From positions 59,601,122 to 59,665,121 of the forward strand of contig NC_134849.1 in NCBI RefSeq assembly GCF_965363235.1: DNA of 64,000 nt. The letters run 5' to 3'. The DNA comes from Mytilus galloprovincialis. Lineage: Eukaryota; Mollusca; Bivalvia; Mytilida; Mytilidae. The translations under genes and the position numbers were made by a program. The notes under the pieces were generated by a model that was given only the letters and a program-made list of their open reading frames with translations, was not told the origin of the DNA and ran no database searches. This document shows, one piece after another, positions 48,666 to 61,500 of the stretch. Within the stretch, counting starts at the first letter, position 1, and the number at the start of each line of letters is the position of its first letter.

Positions 48666-49845
48666 TCAGTGGTTACATTGTTTACTTGTGCGTGGCCTAG
48701 TTAATAAATATTACCACAAGGTAAACATTAACACAGTTAGTAAGATTCATCAAAGATTGAAGACTTCGGTTTTGGATAGAAGCTCAGACTGAATGTGTAA
48801 AAGATATATTTGGGATTAGGACAGACAATTTTTTTTATGGGAATCGGATGGGGAGGGTAGGTTGGCAGGAGGGTTTTTGCAAATGAATGTTCTGACTTGT
48901 TACGTACTGGAAATATAAATGCATTTTGCCAAAACAGATTGAATGGGAATGGTATATCCAAAAACATAAAAGAATTAAAATGTGTACATAACTGAAAATG
49001 AACTCAAACAAAGACATAATGTGAAACTCGCAAAAGGATTGTACTTTGTACCTAATTATGATTATGAAAAACACAAGCTATGTGCAGGTTAAATATTTTT
49101 TGTCAAAGTAATTTTTAATGAAATTGAATTCCAATCGACTTGAAACTTAGTACACATGTTTCCCATGATATAGTCTTCCTAATTCTAATGCAAAATTAAA
49201 GTTTTGGCTCCAATTTCACAGTCCACTAAACATAGAAATTGATAGTGCAAAGTTAAGTTTTTGGTTAAAGTTTTTGGTCAAGGTAATTTTTGATGAAGTT
49301 AAGTCCAACAAACTGGAAACATATGATCTTTCTTATTTTAAAGCCAAATTAAAGTTTTTACCTCAATTTCACAGTCCACTGAACATCGAAAATGATAGTG
49401 CGAGTGAAGCATCCGTGTACGTACTATGGACACATTTGTGTGCTTCGATATTTTATGGTGATTTTTCATATAGCATTGTGTTACTTACCCCAGAGGTACA
49501 TTATTACCAAATTTGATGATTCTACGATTAAAAAAAGTGTGGTCCCAATTTACACTAATGAGAAGTGCAAATTAATCCAAGAACATGTTATATCATTCTT
49601 CTTGCTTGAGATTAAAATTATTTCTAGACACTTAGGGCGCAATCAATGACCTGAAATTGAAAATAGTAATCAACAGATTATCAATCATTTTTGACTCGTG
49701 GTTGTTTCTTGGTCACATCTCATCTCCGGGCTGCCACCACTCGATATCAATGTACGTCAGCAGCTTAGAAACAGACTTTCCCTTGCAAAAATTTCGATAA
49801 TCTATAACATGTATAAGTATCAATCATATTTGTGGTCGATGCTTA

Positions 49846-50049
49846 TTTTTTACCATTTCACAAAAAAGAAAGTGAGTTTAAGTAAACAATGTCATGAACA
49901 ATATAGCAAATTGATATTGTGTAACCCGTGATAGGTACATATAGGTCTTACAAAATGTATTTATCCTTATTTTGGCACACGGAATACTCATAAAAAGTAA
50001 AATCACAAAAATACTGAACTTAGAGGAAGATCAATTGGGAAAGTCCATA
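49846..50049 (+). repeat. 204-bp donor of a displaced exact duplication
   Basis: This stretch recurs without visible change at 51944-52147, 2098 bases downstream and in the same orientation. It spans the start of a family A repeat. Confidence 0.85.
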
Positions 50050-50210
50050 ATCACATGGCAAAATCAAACAAAACGCATCAAAAACGAATGGACAAGAACT
50101 GTCATATTCCTGACTTGGTACAGGCATTTTCAAATGTAGAAAATGGTGGATTAAACCTGGTTCTATAGCGCTAACCCTCTCACTTTAATGACAGTCTCAC
50201 CAATTTCCGA
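49992..50210 (+). repeat. Dispersed repeat family A, well-preserved copy
   Basis: It contains ACTGAACTTAGAGGAA, GGCAAAATCAAA, CATATTCCTGACTTGGTACA and GTGGATTAAACCTGGTT. At least twelve other copies or pieces occur in the window in both orientations. No coding sequence is seen. Confidence 0.75.
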
Positions 50211-50404
50211 TATTTTTACATTGATGCGTTAAATAAACAGACACAATAAATAAAATAGTCAAAATATGGGTACATCAGTCATCATCGTTTAACAATTTTA
50301 AAAGGAACAATTTAACAGAACACAAAAACATCTACTATCTACGAACACATTTATTGATTTGAGTGTCTGACGTCAGAAAATTTTATACGTCACATAAATT
50401 TGTC

Positions 50405-51137
50405 GTTCAATGTGCGTACAAACAATTTTAAAATTTTCATGGGAATATTAGCATACAGGGTTAAAAAATCAAAAGGGTACACAATAACTAAAAATAAAAA
50501 TATTACCGGAAGGGTGAATGGACGTTTTTATAATTTATTACCTTATCAATGAATTCATTTGTACATTTTTAAAGTATTTTATCTTATTAATGAGATTTTA
50601 AAATCGGTTCACTTCTAAAATACACACACTTTGCGGCTAAGCTTTTTTTGCTGGGTTAAACAGAATTGTGAAAGCTTATACCTTTCATTAACGCGTGAAT
50701 ATAAGTAATAACCAATTGTTTTTATATCAGCTGCCATTTTTAACGTGCAATCGCATGATTCATTTATCATTTGTTCAATGTGCGTACAAACAATTTTAAA
50801 ATTTTCATGGGAATATTAGCATACAGGGTTAAAAAATCAAAAGGGTACACAATAACTAAAAATAAAAATATTACCGGAAGGGTGAATGGACGTTTTTATA
50901 ATTTATTACCTTATCAATGAATTCATTTGTACATTTTTAAAGTATTTTATCTTATTAATGAGATTTTAAAATCGGTTCACTTCTAAAATACACACACTTT
51001 GCGGCTAAGCTTTTTTTGCTGGGTTAAACAGAATTGTGAAAGCTTATACCTTTCATTAACGCGTGAATATAAGTAATAACCAATTGTTTTTATATCAGCT
51101 GCCATTTTTAACGTGCAATCGCATGATTCATTTATCA
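50405..51137 (+). repeat. Exact tandem duplication, 368-bp unit
   Basis: 50405-50769 and 50773-51137 look identical throughout. The second copy abuts the hairpin-ended element. Either the duplication is very young or the assembly has joined two alleles. Confidence 0.85.
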
Positions 51138-51630
51138 CCGCGTAATACCGAACGGATCATGCATTGTCTTATTAGGTCTTTCCACTATTCTGTGGAAAGA
51201 CCTATTGTTTTTCTTCTGATTATTTTTTTTTTCTTCCGCCAAATTTTGTTCTTGCGATAAACATTTGTTTCGCAATATGTCGTTTAGATATTTGGTATAT
51301 GATATCGAACAGTTTTTTGCGCTTTTGAAATTAACCCTGCGTAACCGAATACTTTTCTTTGTAGGAGTTATCTCCCCAAACACTTTTTTCCTTGTGATCA
51401 CAACTCCTTCGCAACTGTGAAAGATTACGACAATTTATTTTATAAAATTGCTCGTTTTATCCTTCGCATGATTTGTCCAATTTTGACCGAATCAATATGA
51501 ACGCTCCATATGAGAGTTATTTCCCTTTTTGTATTTGAAATTTTGAAATGTATTTTAAACTGGAACACCATAAGTGATAGAGACCTAGGATCTTTTGATT
51601 TGAGGTTCTTGGTCCAAAAATATGAAAATT

Positions 51631-51655
51631 AGGTCAAGGTCAAAGGTCAAGGTCA
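51631..51655 (+). promoter_or_regulatory. Four tandem nuclear-receptor half-sites
   Basis: AGGTCA occurs at 51631, 51637, 51644 and 51650, giving direct repeats with spacings 0, 1 and 0. A further pair lies at 51916-51927. Such repeats are binding sites for nuclear receptors (DR0, DR1 and extended TCAAGGTCA monomer sites). They sit inside a mobile element, so function is unproven. Confidence 0.45.
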
Positions 51656-51943
51656 TATTCTAATTTTTGAATTTGTCTTATTTTCACTCATTTTCATTAA
51701 CCTTATAAGATATCGACAAATTATTTTGTATAAATTGTTAGTTGCGACACGTGGTTACTAAATAATTTTAGTTGAAAGGGTGCGTAAACAATGAATGGGA
51801 GTTTTAGCCCCTATCATATCTTAAATTATGTTTAAAGTGATATAACTTATTAACCATACATATTAGAGACTAGGGTCTTTTGATTTGAAATCCTCAGTTT
51901 GTGACCTTGAAATTGAGGTCAAGGTCATAGGTTAATGTGACGT

Positions 51944-52147
51944 TTTTTTACCATTTCACAAAAAAGAAAGTGAGTTTAAGTAAACAATGTCATGAACAAT
52001 ATAGCAAATTGATATTGTGTAACCCGTGATAGGTACATATAGGTCTTACAAAATGTATTTATCCTTATTTTGGCACACGGAATACTCATAAAAAGTAAAA
52101 TCACAAAAATACTGAACTTAGAGGAAGATCAATTGGGAAAGTCCATA
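51944..52147 (+). repeat. 204-bp displaced exact duplication inside the hairpin-ended element
   Basis: The copy interrupts element A between GACGTT and GATTTTGACC. In copy B (near 60390) these stand together, so the element was whole before the insertion. Confidence 0.8.
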
Positions 52148-52319
52148 GATTTTGACCTTTGCTTTAAATTCATTCTATACATCATAAAGCCATATGAACT
52201 GACATTTTAGACTGATTTCTTATATTTTAATATCAAAATAGATATTCACTTGTGAAAAGACCTTCAATTGTTCTCTGAACAATTGGTTTTTAATTATTTA
52301 TTTGTTTTATTCTAAATAT

Positions 52320-52510
52320 CTTATATACAACGTCCATTATCACTGAACAAGTATACATATCTGTTTAGGGGCCAGCTAAATGACGCCTCCGGGTGCGAGA
52401 GTTTCTCGCTACATTGAAGACCATTTTGTGGCCTTCTGCTGTTGTCTGCTCTGTGGTCGGGTTGTTGTCGCTTTGACACATTCCCCATTTCCATTCTCAA
52501 TTTTAATGTA
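52320..52510 (-). repeat. Dispersed repeat family B, partial
   Basis: GGGGCCAGCTAAATGACGCC and GGTCGGGTTGTTGTCGCTTT mark the end of the family. Confidence 0.7.
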
Positions 52511-53204
52511 TTAGTTATGACATATTTTTATACGACTCTTTTTTTATAGCTGATAAGATATATAATTATCCAGTTAATAAGATATGGCTTACTATAACAT
52601 GTGTGCACGTTTCGATTCCCTCCCCTCCAGCACAACATGCAAAAGCGGGGAGAAATAATATATGTTATATGTATTAAGTATTCTCTCTTATTTAAGTAAA
52701 TAAGGTCCGTAACAATATATAAATGAAGTACAACAAACTTTACCTTGAAAACAAATACATTTTTAATTGTTGAAACATGAGAGATCTTATGTGAAATGTT
52801 CTTCAATGAATTGTAGTAACATTGTAAAATAAAATGCATAAGATCATACATATATAAATAAATCTTACATACCTAATGTACATCTAGTGCAATTAACATG
52901 TACAAAAACACATTATAAAATAAAAAATCACATTTTTTTCCTTTATAAATTTCAAATTCACTTGGTGAGCATAGCATATTAATATCACAGGCTGGCTTAC
53001 ACAATATTTGATTTGGTAAATAGCTTTTGATTAAATAAGTACCAATATGGTATTATGCCCATTTGATTCCTGGTTGCTGTTTTTGATCGTGTCTTAAGTT
53101 AAAAAAAAAAAAATTGATCACACAGTACATAAAAATACATGTCTATAGATAGTCTCGAAATGGCCAAATCTGTTTTTCTTAAATATTTTATGGTGACACA
53201 TTTA

Positions 53205-53335
53205 TCTTATTAAAATGCCTGTACCAAGTCAGGAATATTCCATTCGTTTATGATGTGTTTTGTCATTTGATTTTGCCATGTGATTCCGATTTGATTATTT
53301 TCCTCTAAGTTCAGTATTTTTGTGATTTGACTTTT
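53205..53335 (-). repeat. Dispersed repeat family A
   Basis: AATGCCTGTACCAAGTCAGG and TTTTCCTCTAAGTTCAGTAT are the family in reverse. Confidence 0.65.
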
Positions 53336-54204
53336 TGCTACTTTTCAATAAAATGTAATACTGCCAACGGAACTTTTCAAGATGCATTATCCGTCAAAAA
53401 AAATTCTTTATAAGACTTACTTTATTTTATTACACTATATTCTGCAACTAATATCTACCAACAAAAACTAAACAAGAAATTGTAAAATATTATTACAATC
53501 GTTTAGATCATGATGTGTAATATTTTTGATATACTACTACTAGTATATGGTAGGAATAAAGAATATGAAAGAACGCATTCAAACAAAAAACAAATGGAGC
53601 TAAGTCATCCTGATAAGGAATCTTTTATGACAATTTTAATTTACAGTCTAAGATGCTATATATGGTATCATATAACAGTTTAAAAATATGTCTAAAGATA
53701 CGGGCAGCAATTTCTTTCGTTCACCAAATAAGGACTAAAACATGTTAAGTAATATGAAAAGGTGTCAATAACTTGTAAGCAAAATATGGGCACAGGATAT
53801 ATACTATAAACAGATTAGATTTGAACAACTAGGTTGTTTAAACAAATGCAAGGACGGGTTCAGTTATTGCTATTGATTCTGTGCTCTGACTAAAACTATG
53901 TAATCATTAAAATATAAAAAAAACCATATCAGTTTATACTATAAGATAGTTTTATTAGTGTCGAATGCCTCCAAATTACTTTTTGATGAAAAACAATAAT
54001 TATCTGCTATGCATTTAAAGTCTTTTGTGTCATGGATGGATACCCATTTCTTTTATCTATTACTATACATTTTTGTTAAAGATCAGCTGAATCCCGCATA
54101 CGGAGGCGCAATTTTCTCGCTGCGTTCAAGACGATTTGGTGGCCTTACGCTGTATTCTGCTACTGTGGATTCATTATTATTCGTTGAATACCATTTTTCT
54201 TTGG

Positions 54205-54365
54205 TATAGGTGAATCACGAATACAAATGTTCAACGAAAAACTAATTGTCAACAGGTATTGAATACAGAGATTGGCAAAACCACGAAATGAAATATCTAC
54301 GAATATGCAAGTTTTCAGCAATCCACAAAAATTAAAACACACGAAAATAAATGAATCTACAGTAA
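54205..54365 (+). repeat. Dispersed repeat family F
   Basis: TAGGTGAATCACGAATACAA, GGCAAAACCACGAAATGAAA and CGAAAATAAATGAATCTACA. Confidence 0.55.
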
Positions 54366-54699
54366 TTAAGATGTCTGTTGTCTCTTTTAAACATTTTCCG
54401 TTTTTATTCTCATTTTACCTTAAAATCAATGATGTTTGAGCAAATGTGGAGTTGAAATAGATAAAAGAATGTTGTAAAACTAGCGCATTTCAGCCGATTC
54501 AAATCTTATCAACGAAAATTTACAAAAAAGTATTAAAACACTTTGAATCTAAGACCCTATGGAGACCTAACATTTGCCTCTATCAACGTCACTTGAACTC
54601 TGGTGGATAGTTTTCACTTTTTATTTAATCAAATCTCTTTTTTTTCAAAAGCTTTTAAATTAGTAAGTGACATACACAATTGTTCTTCAATTAGGGTCT

Positions 54700-54995
54700 C
54701 ACATAATGACTCGTCAATTATCGGATTTATTCAACTTCGTACTTTATTTGGCCTTCTAAACTTTTTTTCAAGCCTCACTGAAGAGTCTTTTGTAGACGAA
54801 ACACGCATATGCGGAAAACACAAAATTTCAATCCTGTATTTTTTATGAGTTTGTTTATTCAATTTCGATAGCTAAATAATAATTTTGAAGTCCTCGCCGA
54901 GGCTCTGACTTATTAAGTTGGTAATTTAATTCTTTTGATTGATTTAATCCGAAAATCCACTGATGTCGAGGTAAAAATCTATATTTACCTAAAAT
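54700..54995 (-). repeat. Dispersed repeat family E, reverse, plus hairpin repeat
   Basis: 54700-54850 carries TCTTTTGTAGACGAAACACG and AAATTTCAATCCTGTATTTT, the reverse of 4010-4100. 54878-54995 is the repeat with the CTCGCCGAGG hairpin also seen at 15425. Confidence 0.6.
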
Positions 54996-55330
54996 AGTAA
55001 ATATTTAGAAAATAAGAACCGCTCTACCTACTGAGAACGAACTCATGCAATCCGTTTTTGTTGTCAACAAATTAATTTAATTCTGGTCTACATCTTGCCT
55101 TTTATCTAAATCTTCAAGGGTTTTTATAACTTTTAAATCAAATTGAAAAGACAACGATGTAGAGAATCTGATAAAGTTTTCGATATTCCAATTATTGAGA
55201 GATTATATTTGGCACTCATATCACTGCTCATCCACACTGTATATTTATCTGTATATAGATAAAAGAAGCACAGATAATACGGTACACATTCAAATTTTAA
55301 TTTCATCTGCATAAGTAACATTTTCAAATT

Positions 55331-55581
55331 TCAATTTACTTTACGTATTCTTTTAATCATCATGGTTACCTTTTTTAGGGAGTAGAAACTTTTTTTCCAG
55401 TCTAAATAGAAAACAGATGTTACATTGTTGTTAAATCCTGCTACATATCGTCCATTTAAATTTGAGCGACCACAATAGTCATACCACCATGCTCCATGTT
55501 CATACTGAGCACAATTCCCACCATACAGATCATTATCTCTATCCTTAGTGGTAAAGCTGTTTCCACTACTTAAACCGTCAC
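55331..55581 (-). CDS. FReD exon 7, C-terminal calcium-loop half
   Basis: The 251-nt exon runs from attctcag|GTGACG to the TGA stop. It contains [33 protein letters not shown] and [11 protein letters not shown]. The Asp-x-Asp calcium site and the last Cys pair are intact. An ATTAAA variant polyadenylation signal lies a little downstream near 55300. Confidence 0.9.
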
Positions 55582-58500
55582 CTGAGAATAATCAATATTA
55601 AAATATTTGCAATCCATTAAAGCTAGAATAATGTTTTCTGATTCAAATAGTCAAACCGATTTTTTGAATTATGTATGATAAAAAGAGTTAACAGCTTTGT
55701 ATGCTCAAAATAAAACATGGAGTATACAGAAATGATAGGGTGAGAGGATAAAATACGAAGAATTATTTAATAACAATACTCGGACTGTTTTTTACACATA
55801 AGGTTCTAGCACATTGAGAATGTTTAGTTTCTTATTTCAAAAAGAAATACAAAGGAAAGAACGTTTGTCTGAATTGCAATGCTAAATTTGTTGTTCTTGT
55901 CTTTCGTATTGCTAATGAGCTTTGTCTGTATGCATTTAAGTTTTCTTTGTTGTCATATGTTTTTTGTTTTTATACACAATGTTGACTGCTGTACCTTTAT
56001 TTTCGACATTATTACCTATCAGGTCGGATTAGTTTGTTCACACATCGGTGTCAATATGATGGTATTGTATGCGACTGTCGTACAATTTAGTGAGAGTTTT
56101 AGCTAGCTATACGACAAGGTTTAATCGACTATTTTCAACATATGTTGAAAATGCCTGTTCCAAGTGTCAGGAATATTTTGTTATCCATTCGTTTAAAGTG
56201 TTTGAGCATTTGATTTCGACATTTGCTCATGGATTTTCTGTTGAGAATTTTCCTCGGAAATCGATATTTTTGTTATTTGATTTTTTTTTCAGAACTGTAT
56301 TAATTGCATACCAACACCAGGTGAGCCAGAGAAGCCTGTAACTGTGAGTTGATAATTTTCCAATTCGTCTACGATAAGGAAATTAGAAAAATTAGCATAA
56401 ACAAATTTGGCGTCGAAATCTTCCATATAAATAGACAGTTTGTGACCAGTAGATGATGAAATTTTGTGAATAGCATCGTTTCCTAAAAGAAATTTAACAT
56501 ATATATATATATCATTGTATATGCGTTTACTTTTATACTTGCGTATTGTTATGCGTTTACTTTTCTACATTGGCTAGAGGTATAGGGGGAGGGTTGAGAT
56601 CTCATAAACATGTTTAACCCCGCCGCAATTTTGCGCCTGTCCCAAGTCAGGAGCCTCTGGCCTTTGTTCGTCTTGTATGATTTTTAATTTTAGTTTCTTG
56701 TGTATAATTCGGAGTTTAGTATGACGTCCATTATCACTGTACTAGTATACATATTTTTAGGGGTCAGCTGAAGGACACCTACGGGTGCGGGAATTCTCGC
56801 TACATTGAAGACCCATTGGAGGCCTTCGGCTGTTGTCTGCTCTATGGTCGGGTTGATGTCACTTTGACACATTCCCCATTTTCTTTCTCAATTTCATATC
56901 CTTCCATCTAGAGTTTAAATATCGAGCAAAAGCTAGTTTACAAACAATTCGTCTGATGAATTTTGATAAATACTGCTTATTTATATGTTTGTTTTGATAT
57001 TCAGAACATAAGTTATTATTTTCCAATTGCCATTCAATTAATAATACGGAATAAAATGTACCAGAATCATGTGTATTTCAAAACAGATATCTATTTCGTT
57101 CGATACGTAATGAGAAAATACCGAAAAGTTATTTACATAGATAAAATATATTTCTTGGTTCAACAATGAAAACAGGTTACGGTCTGATATATTGACCTAT
57201 AAATTAATGTCATATAAGGCTCATTATATCAACAACAACAAAACATATGATATATACCCAGCCAGTATTCGCCTGCAGGGTCACCAAAGCCTTGCTTGTA
57301 AGCATCCCAACTTCTATAGAAATCCACAAAACCATTCAATCTTTTCTGTATAACCTTGATCCGGCAGTTCAAATAAGCTTTCAAGTTTTTATGTAGAAAA
57401 TTTATGAATACAAATATATATATATATGTATTTAATCTCGTGATATTTTGTTTTTTGTTTTCTTTCTTTAAATTATTGACCTTGTTGTCTCAATATAGTG
57501 TTATGTTGTTAGTCTAAAAGCATTTAAGATCCTGGGCTACTTTTTTAACTATATAAGTGGTTTCCCCGTAAGAAGCAACATTCAAAGGTGGAATCCGAGT
57601 ATGATTATTTTGATAATGGTGTAAAAGGTTATATGCATAGTCTTATAATAAATGTGTTTTCATCTCCATTTTTAAATCTTTGAACAAATTCCTTTTTAAA
57701 ATGACGTGAATTGACAGTGGAATTATAATCTCCTCATGTTCATGGAAATTTCAACTCTTATTTTATACCAACCAATAACGGTTTTTTAGTCTAATCGGGT
57801 ATATTAACAGTTTGTTGAGCATGTTCGTAGTAAATATGAAATGAAAAACTTACTGTCCACTTCTCAGTTTTTGTCATAATACAAAATACTCTAACAGGAG
57901 TATATGAATCGGGATATATAGTATACACACCGCTTTTTGTATTGATAATATCCTCACATTCCCTAGGCACACGTTTGACTGTAGAAATAAAATAGTTAGT
58001 TAAAGTCACACTTTATTCAGCCGAACTTATTAGAAAATAACTACGATATATATATATTTGTGAAAGCAAATTTACAGATCTAACATTGTTGGGTTGATGT
58101 TTAGACGAGTTGTGTATACATTATGTACACAGCCATGTATCACCATCATTGATGGCGATCCGATGGATACATCTGTTGTAGAGTTGTCACTGCCTCAGAC
58201 GTACTTATAAGTATAATAATTTTCTGTGACTGTATATTACATTAATTTGTAGGATACTTTACTATAGATAGTTTAGCTGATCTGTAACAATAACATCTTC
58301 ATGCTTTATATATCATGTACTGTAGTACGCCGATAGATTAAAACTGACGAGGAAAGGTAACACACGGCCAGCGAAAGCTCTTTTTTTTGAGAGCCCAGGT
58401 GGTCGTGTGGTCTAGCGGGACGGCTGCAGTGCAGGCGATTTGGTGTCACGATATCACAGTAGCATGGGTTCGAATCCCGGCGAGGATTAACCAAAAATTT

Positions 58501-61500
58501 GCGAAAGCAAATTTACAGATCTAACATTGTTGGGTTGATGTTTAGACAAGTTGTATATATATATATATCTATATATACATGGTGTGATTTGTTGTATGTC
58601 TCGTGTCTACCTCATCAAACATACATAACAATATTTGTCTGAGCTTTAACGCCTTTTTAATGGAATTTATTGGTGTATAAACATGATAAACTCGACCAAT
58701 TCACTCACAATTCTCACTGGGTTTAGTTAGAATTATTAGCAATACAGTTTTAAACAGAGTGGCTTACTATATAATTTGGCTTTCGGTCACAAGCTGAACA
58801 AGAAATTGGTCGAGTTTATCATGTTTATACACCAATAAATTCCATTAAAAAGGCGTTTAATCCTATAAATAAATGAACCAAGTATACAACAGTAAAAACA
58901 TTACCTCATCATTGCGACACGTTTCCAAGTGAGAACACTGCTCTTTCGTTTCCACTCCACTACATGACAAACATATTGTACCAGCAACTTATAAAAAACA
59001 AAATATATCAGTTTAGTTCGTAAACATTGAATATAGATTAATTTTTGTAAACATCCAAATATTGTCATACGCGATATATTTCAACAAAACACACAAAAAA
59101 GAAGAACGTCGAATGGACGTCTATATTGATTTTAATAAATGCAGGATCAAAAAGGGGGACATAACCACTTGCTGATTTCATCCAATGATTTGGCGACACA
59201 AAACTCGCTGGGAAGAAACGTTGATAACTGATATGATTTATGAGAGCTGACAGTTATTGTTCCACCAGCAACAACCTCTACTAACCGTTGAAAGAGAGAG
59301 AGAGAGAGAATGAGAACCTTTGCATAATCTTTAGGATAAGCTAACAAATCTTATACAATTGTTACATACATTTTTATGGTTGTCTTATCGTCTGCATTCC
59401 GGTAGCTATGGGGCGTACATGTGTGCTTATACACCCCGCATGAACATATAGGCATCAGTTAATCAATGGTTTCTAAACAACTATCAGACAGTAAGTCCAG
59501 GAATGCCCCTTATTCCATACCCCAGTAACTCTACCCTTAAAAGTGATCTTATTTACTTAAGGTGTTATAGTTTGTGATTAAGTTTCCTAATCGCTGTACC
59601 CAGTTTCAATTATTAGGTCTTTCCACTTTTCTGTGGAAAGACCTATTGTTTTTCTTCTGATTATTTTTTTTTTCTTCCACCTAATTTTGTTCTTGCGATA
59701 AATATTTGTTTTGCAATATGTCGCTTAGATATTTGGTATATGATATCGAACAGTTTATGCGCTTTTGAAATTTACCCTGCGTAACCGAATACTTTTCTTT
59801 GTAGGAGTTATCCCAAACAATGTATTCCTTGTGTCCACTACTCCTTCGCAACCTTAAAAGATTACGACAAATTCATTTTATAAAATTGCTCGTTATATCC
59901 TTCGCATGATTTGTCCTATTTTGACCGAAGCGATATGAACGCTCCATATGAGAGTTATTTCCCCTTATTCATTTGCTATAAGTGATATGCATTTCTATCT
60001 TGTAAACCATAAGTGATAGAGACTTAAGATCTTTTGATTAAAGGTCCTTGGTCCAAAAAAATGAAAACTGGGTCAAGTTCAAAGGTCAAGGTCATATTCT
60101 AATTTTGAAATTTGGCTTATTTCCACTCATTTCCAGAAACCGTATAAGATATCGACAAATTATTTTTTCTAAATTGTTATTTGCCACATGTCGTAAGACA
60201 TAAATTTTGATTGCAAGGGTACGTTGAATGTAAAAGGGAGTTTTCTCCCCTCCTGTATTTGAAAATACGTGTATGGTGATATAACTCATTACTCAAATAT
60301 AATTAAGACCTATGGTCTCTTGATTTGAGGTCCTTGGTTGATGACCTTGTAATTGAAATTGATTTCAAGGTCATAGCTTAATTTGACGTTCGAGATTTTG
60401 ACCTTTGCTTTTACCTCATATGTATACATGATAAAGCCATGAGACTTTTGGCAAAAGGTATCAAACAATTTAACCTTGAAAAAAAAACCGGAAGTGACCT
60501 CGTGTAAACCGGAAGTAGGTTTTTGTACTTTATTAATACAAAAGTATATAGTACCAGATTTGGAATCAGTGTCAATTAAATATTCAAATATTATCAGAAG
60601 TAACATTTCTAAAACAGGAAGTAACAAATTATCTCCCTTATTTAAAAAATATTGTATAGAAACCATATATTTTTGGAATCAGCGTACAATAGGCTATCAT
60701 TTGACGATTGAAATGACGTTTTCAACTTAATTTCACAACTTTCATATTAAAATACATTGTTTTTGGTGGAAAGACCTTCAATTGTTCTCTGAACAATTGG
60801 CTTTTAATTATCATTTTTTTCTTTCCTGAAAAACTATGATTTTCAATATTTTTTTGATTATATCTAGCATGACTTTTGATAGCCAGTACCATGTGTGCTA
60901 AATTTAGCTTTATTTGAATAGTTTAAATAAGAAACTGAATTCAAGATAAACCAATATCCAAAAAATATAGTTTCTAGAAAAATGTGGTGGTCCTATTTAA
61001 CCACAAAAACCTAGAATTGATCATTATATATTGAAACTGATCATGTAATCGTTTAACAAGATACCAGTAGTTTGTACTAAAGTCCACTAAAAAGGAAATC
61101 ATTACAACAAAAAATCTATGATGTTTAATGCATTTTTTCTTCTATTTTTCCTCCAAAATACAATTGAGAAGAAAGATATATATCTTAATGTGAGTTTTTG
61201 ATTAACTTCACATAAAATGAAATCATTGTACCAAACATCAAGAGAAATAGGGAAAGGTTACATATACGTAATTCCTAATGTTTTTTTTTATATCTTTATA
61301 AAAAGTATTTTAAACTGAATTATTTGGTTTGTTGCATCTGCTTTTGGTTCAGAAATGTCACATACCACATTTGCAAACGCAATGTAAAAATCAATATATG
61401 TCCGTAAAGTCGCGATCTGCTATAAATGGTCTTTAAATGGAAATGTGAAACAATTCAATTGAAAGAAAAAACGGCTTAATTCATAACAGATCAATTTACG

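Larger units (their letters stand above)
51173..52297. mobile_element. Hairpin-ended dispersed element, copy A
   Basis: It begins with a hairpin (GGTCTTTCCAC...GTGGAAAGACC) and ends with another (CAATTGTTCTCTGAACAATTG). It contains clustered AGGTCA half-sites at 51631-51655 and 51916-51927. It carries a 204-bp insertion (51944-52147) copied from 49846-50049. The class is uncertain; terminal hairpins recall rolling-circle or related elements. Confidence 0.65.
47190..55325. other. Gene-free stretch between membrane exon B and the FReD gene
   Basis: Holds families C, A, B, E and F, the two exact duplications and hairpin-ended element A. 48700-49900 has overlapping frames of about 80 codons that look like AT-rich noise. 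Confidence 0.45.

Noticed and set aside
58394..58490. Functional tRNA gene
   Set aside because: The A and B boxes are present, but no proper cloverleaf or anticodon arm is apparent and the conserved SINE tail follows.
58645..58800. Small candidate exons for the missing FReD linker (after ttgttcag and after gctcag)
   Set aside because: The first fails on phase. The second opens only in a frame that does not join exons 3 and 4. Both overlap the foldback.
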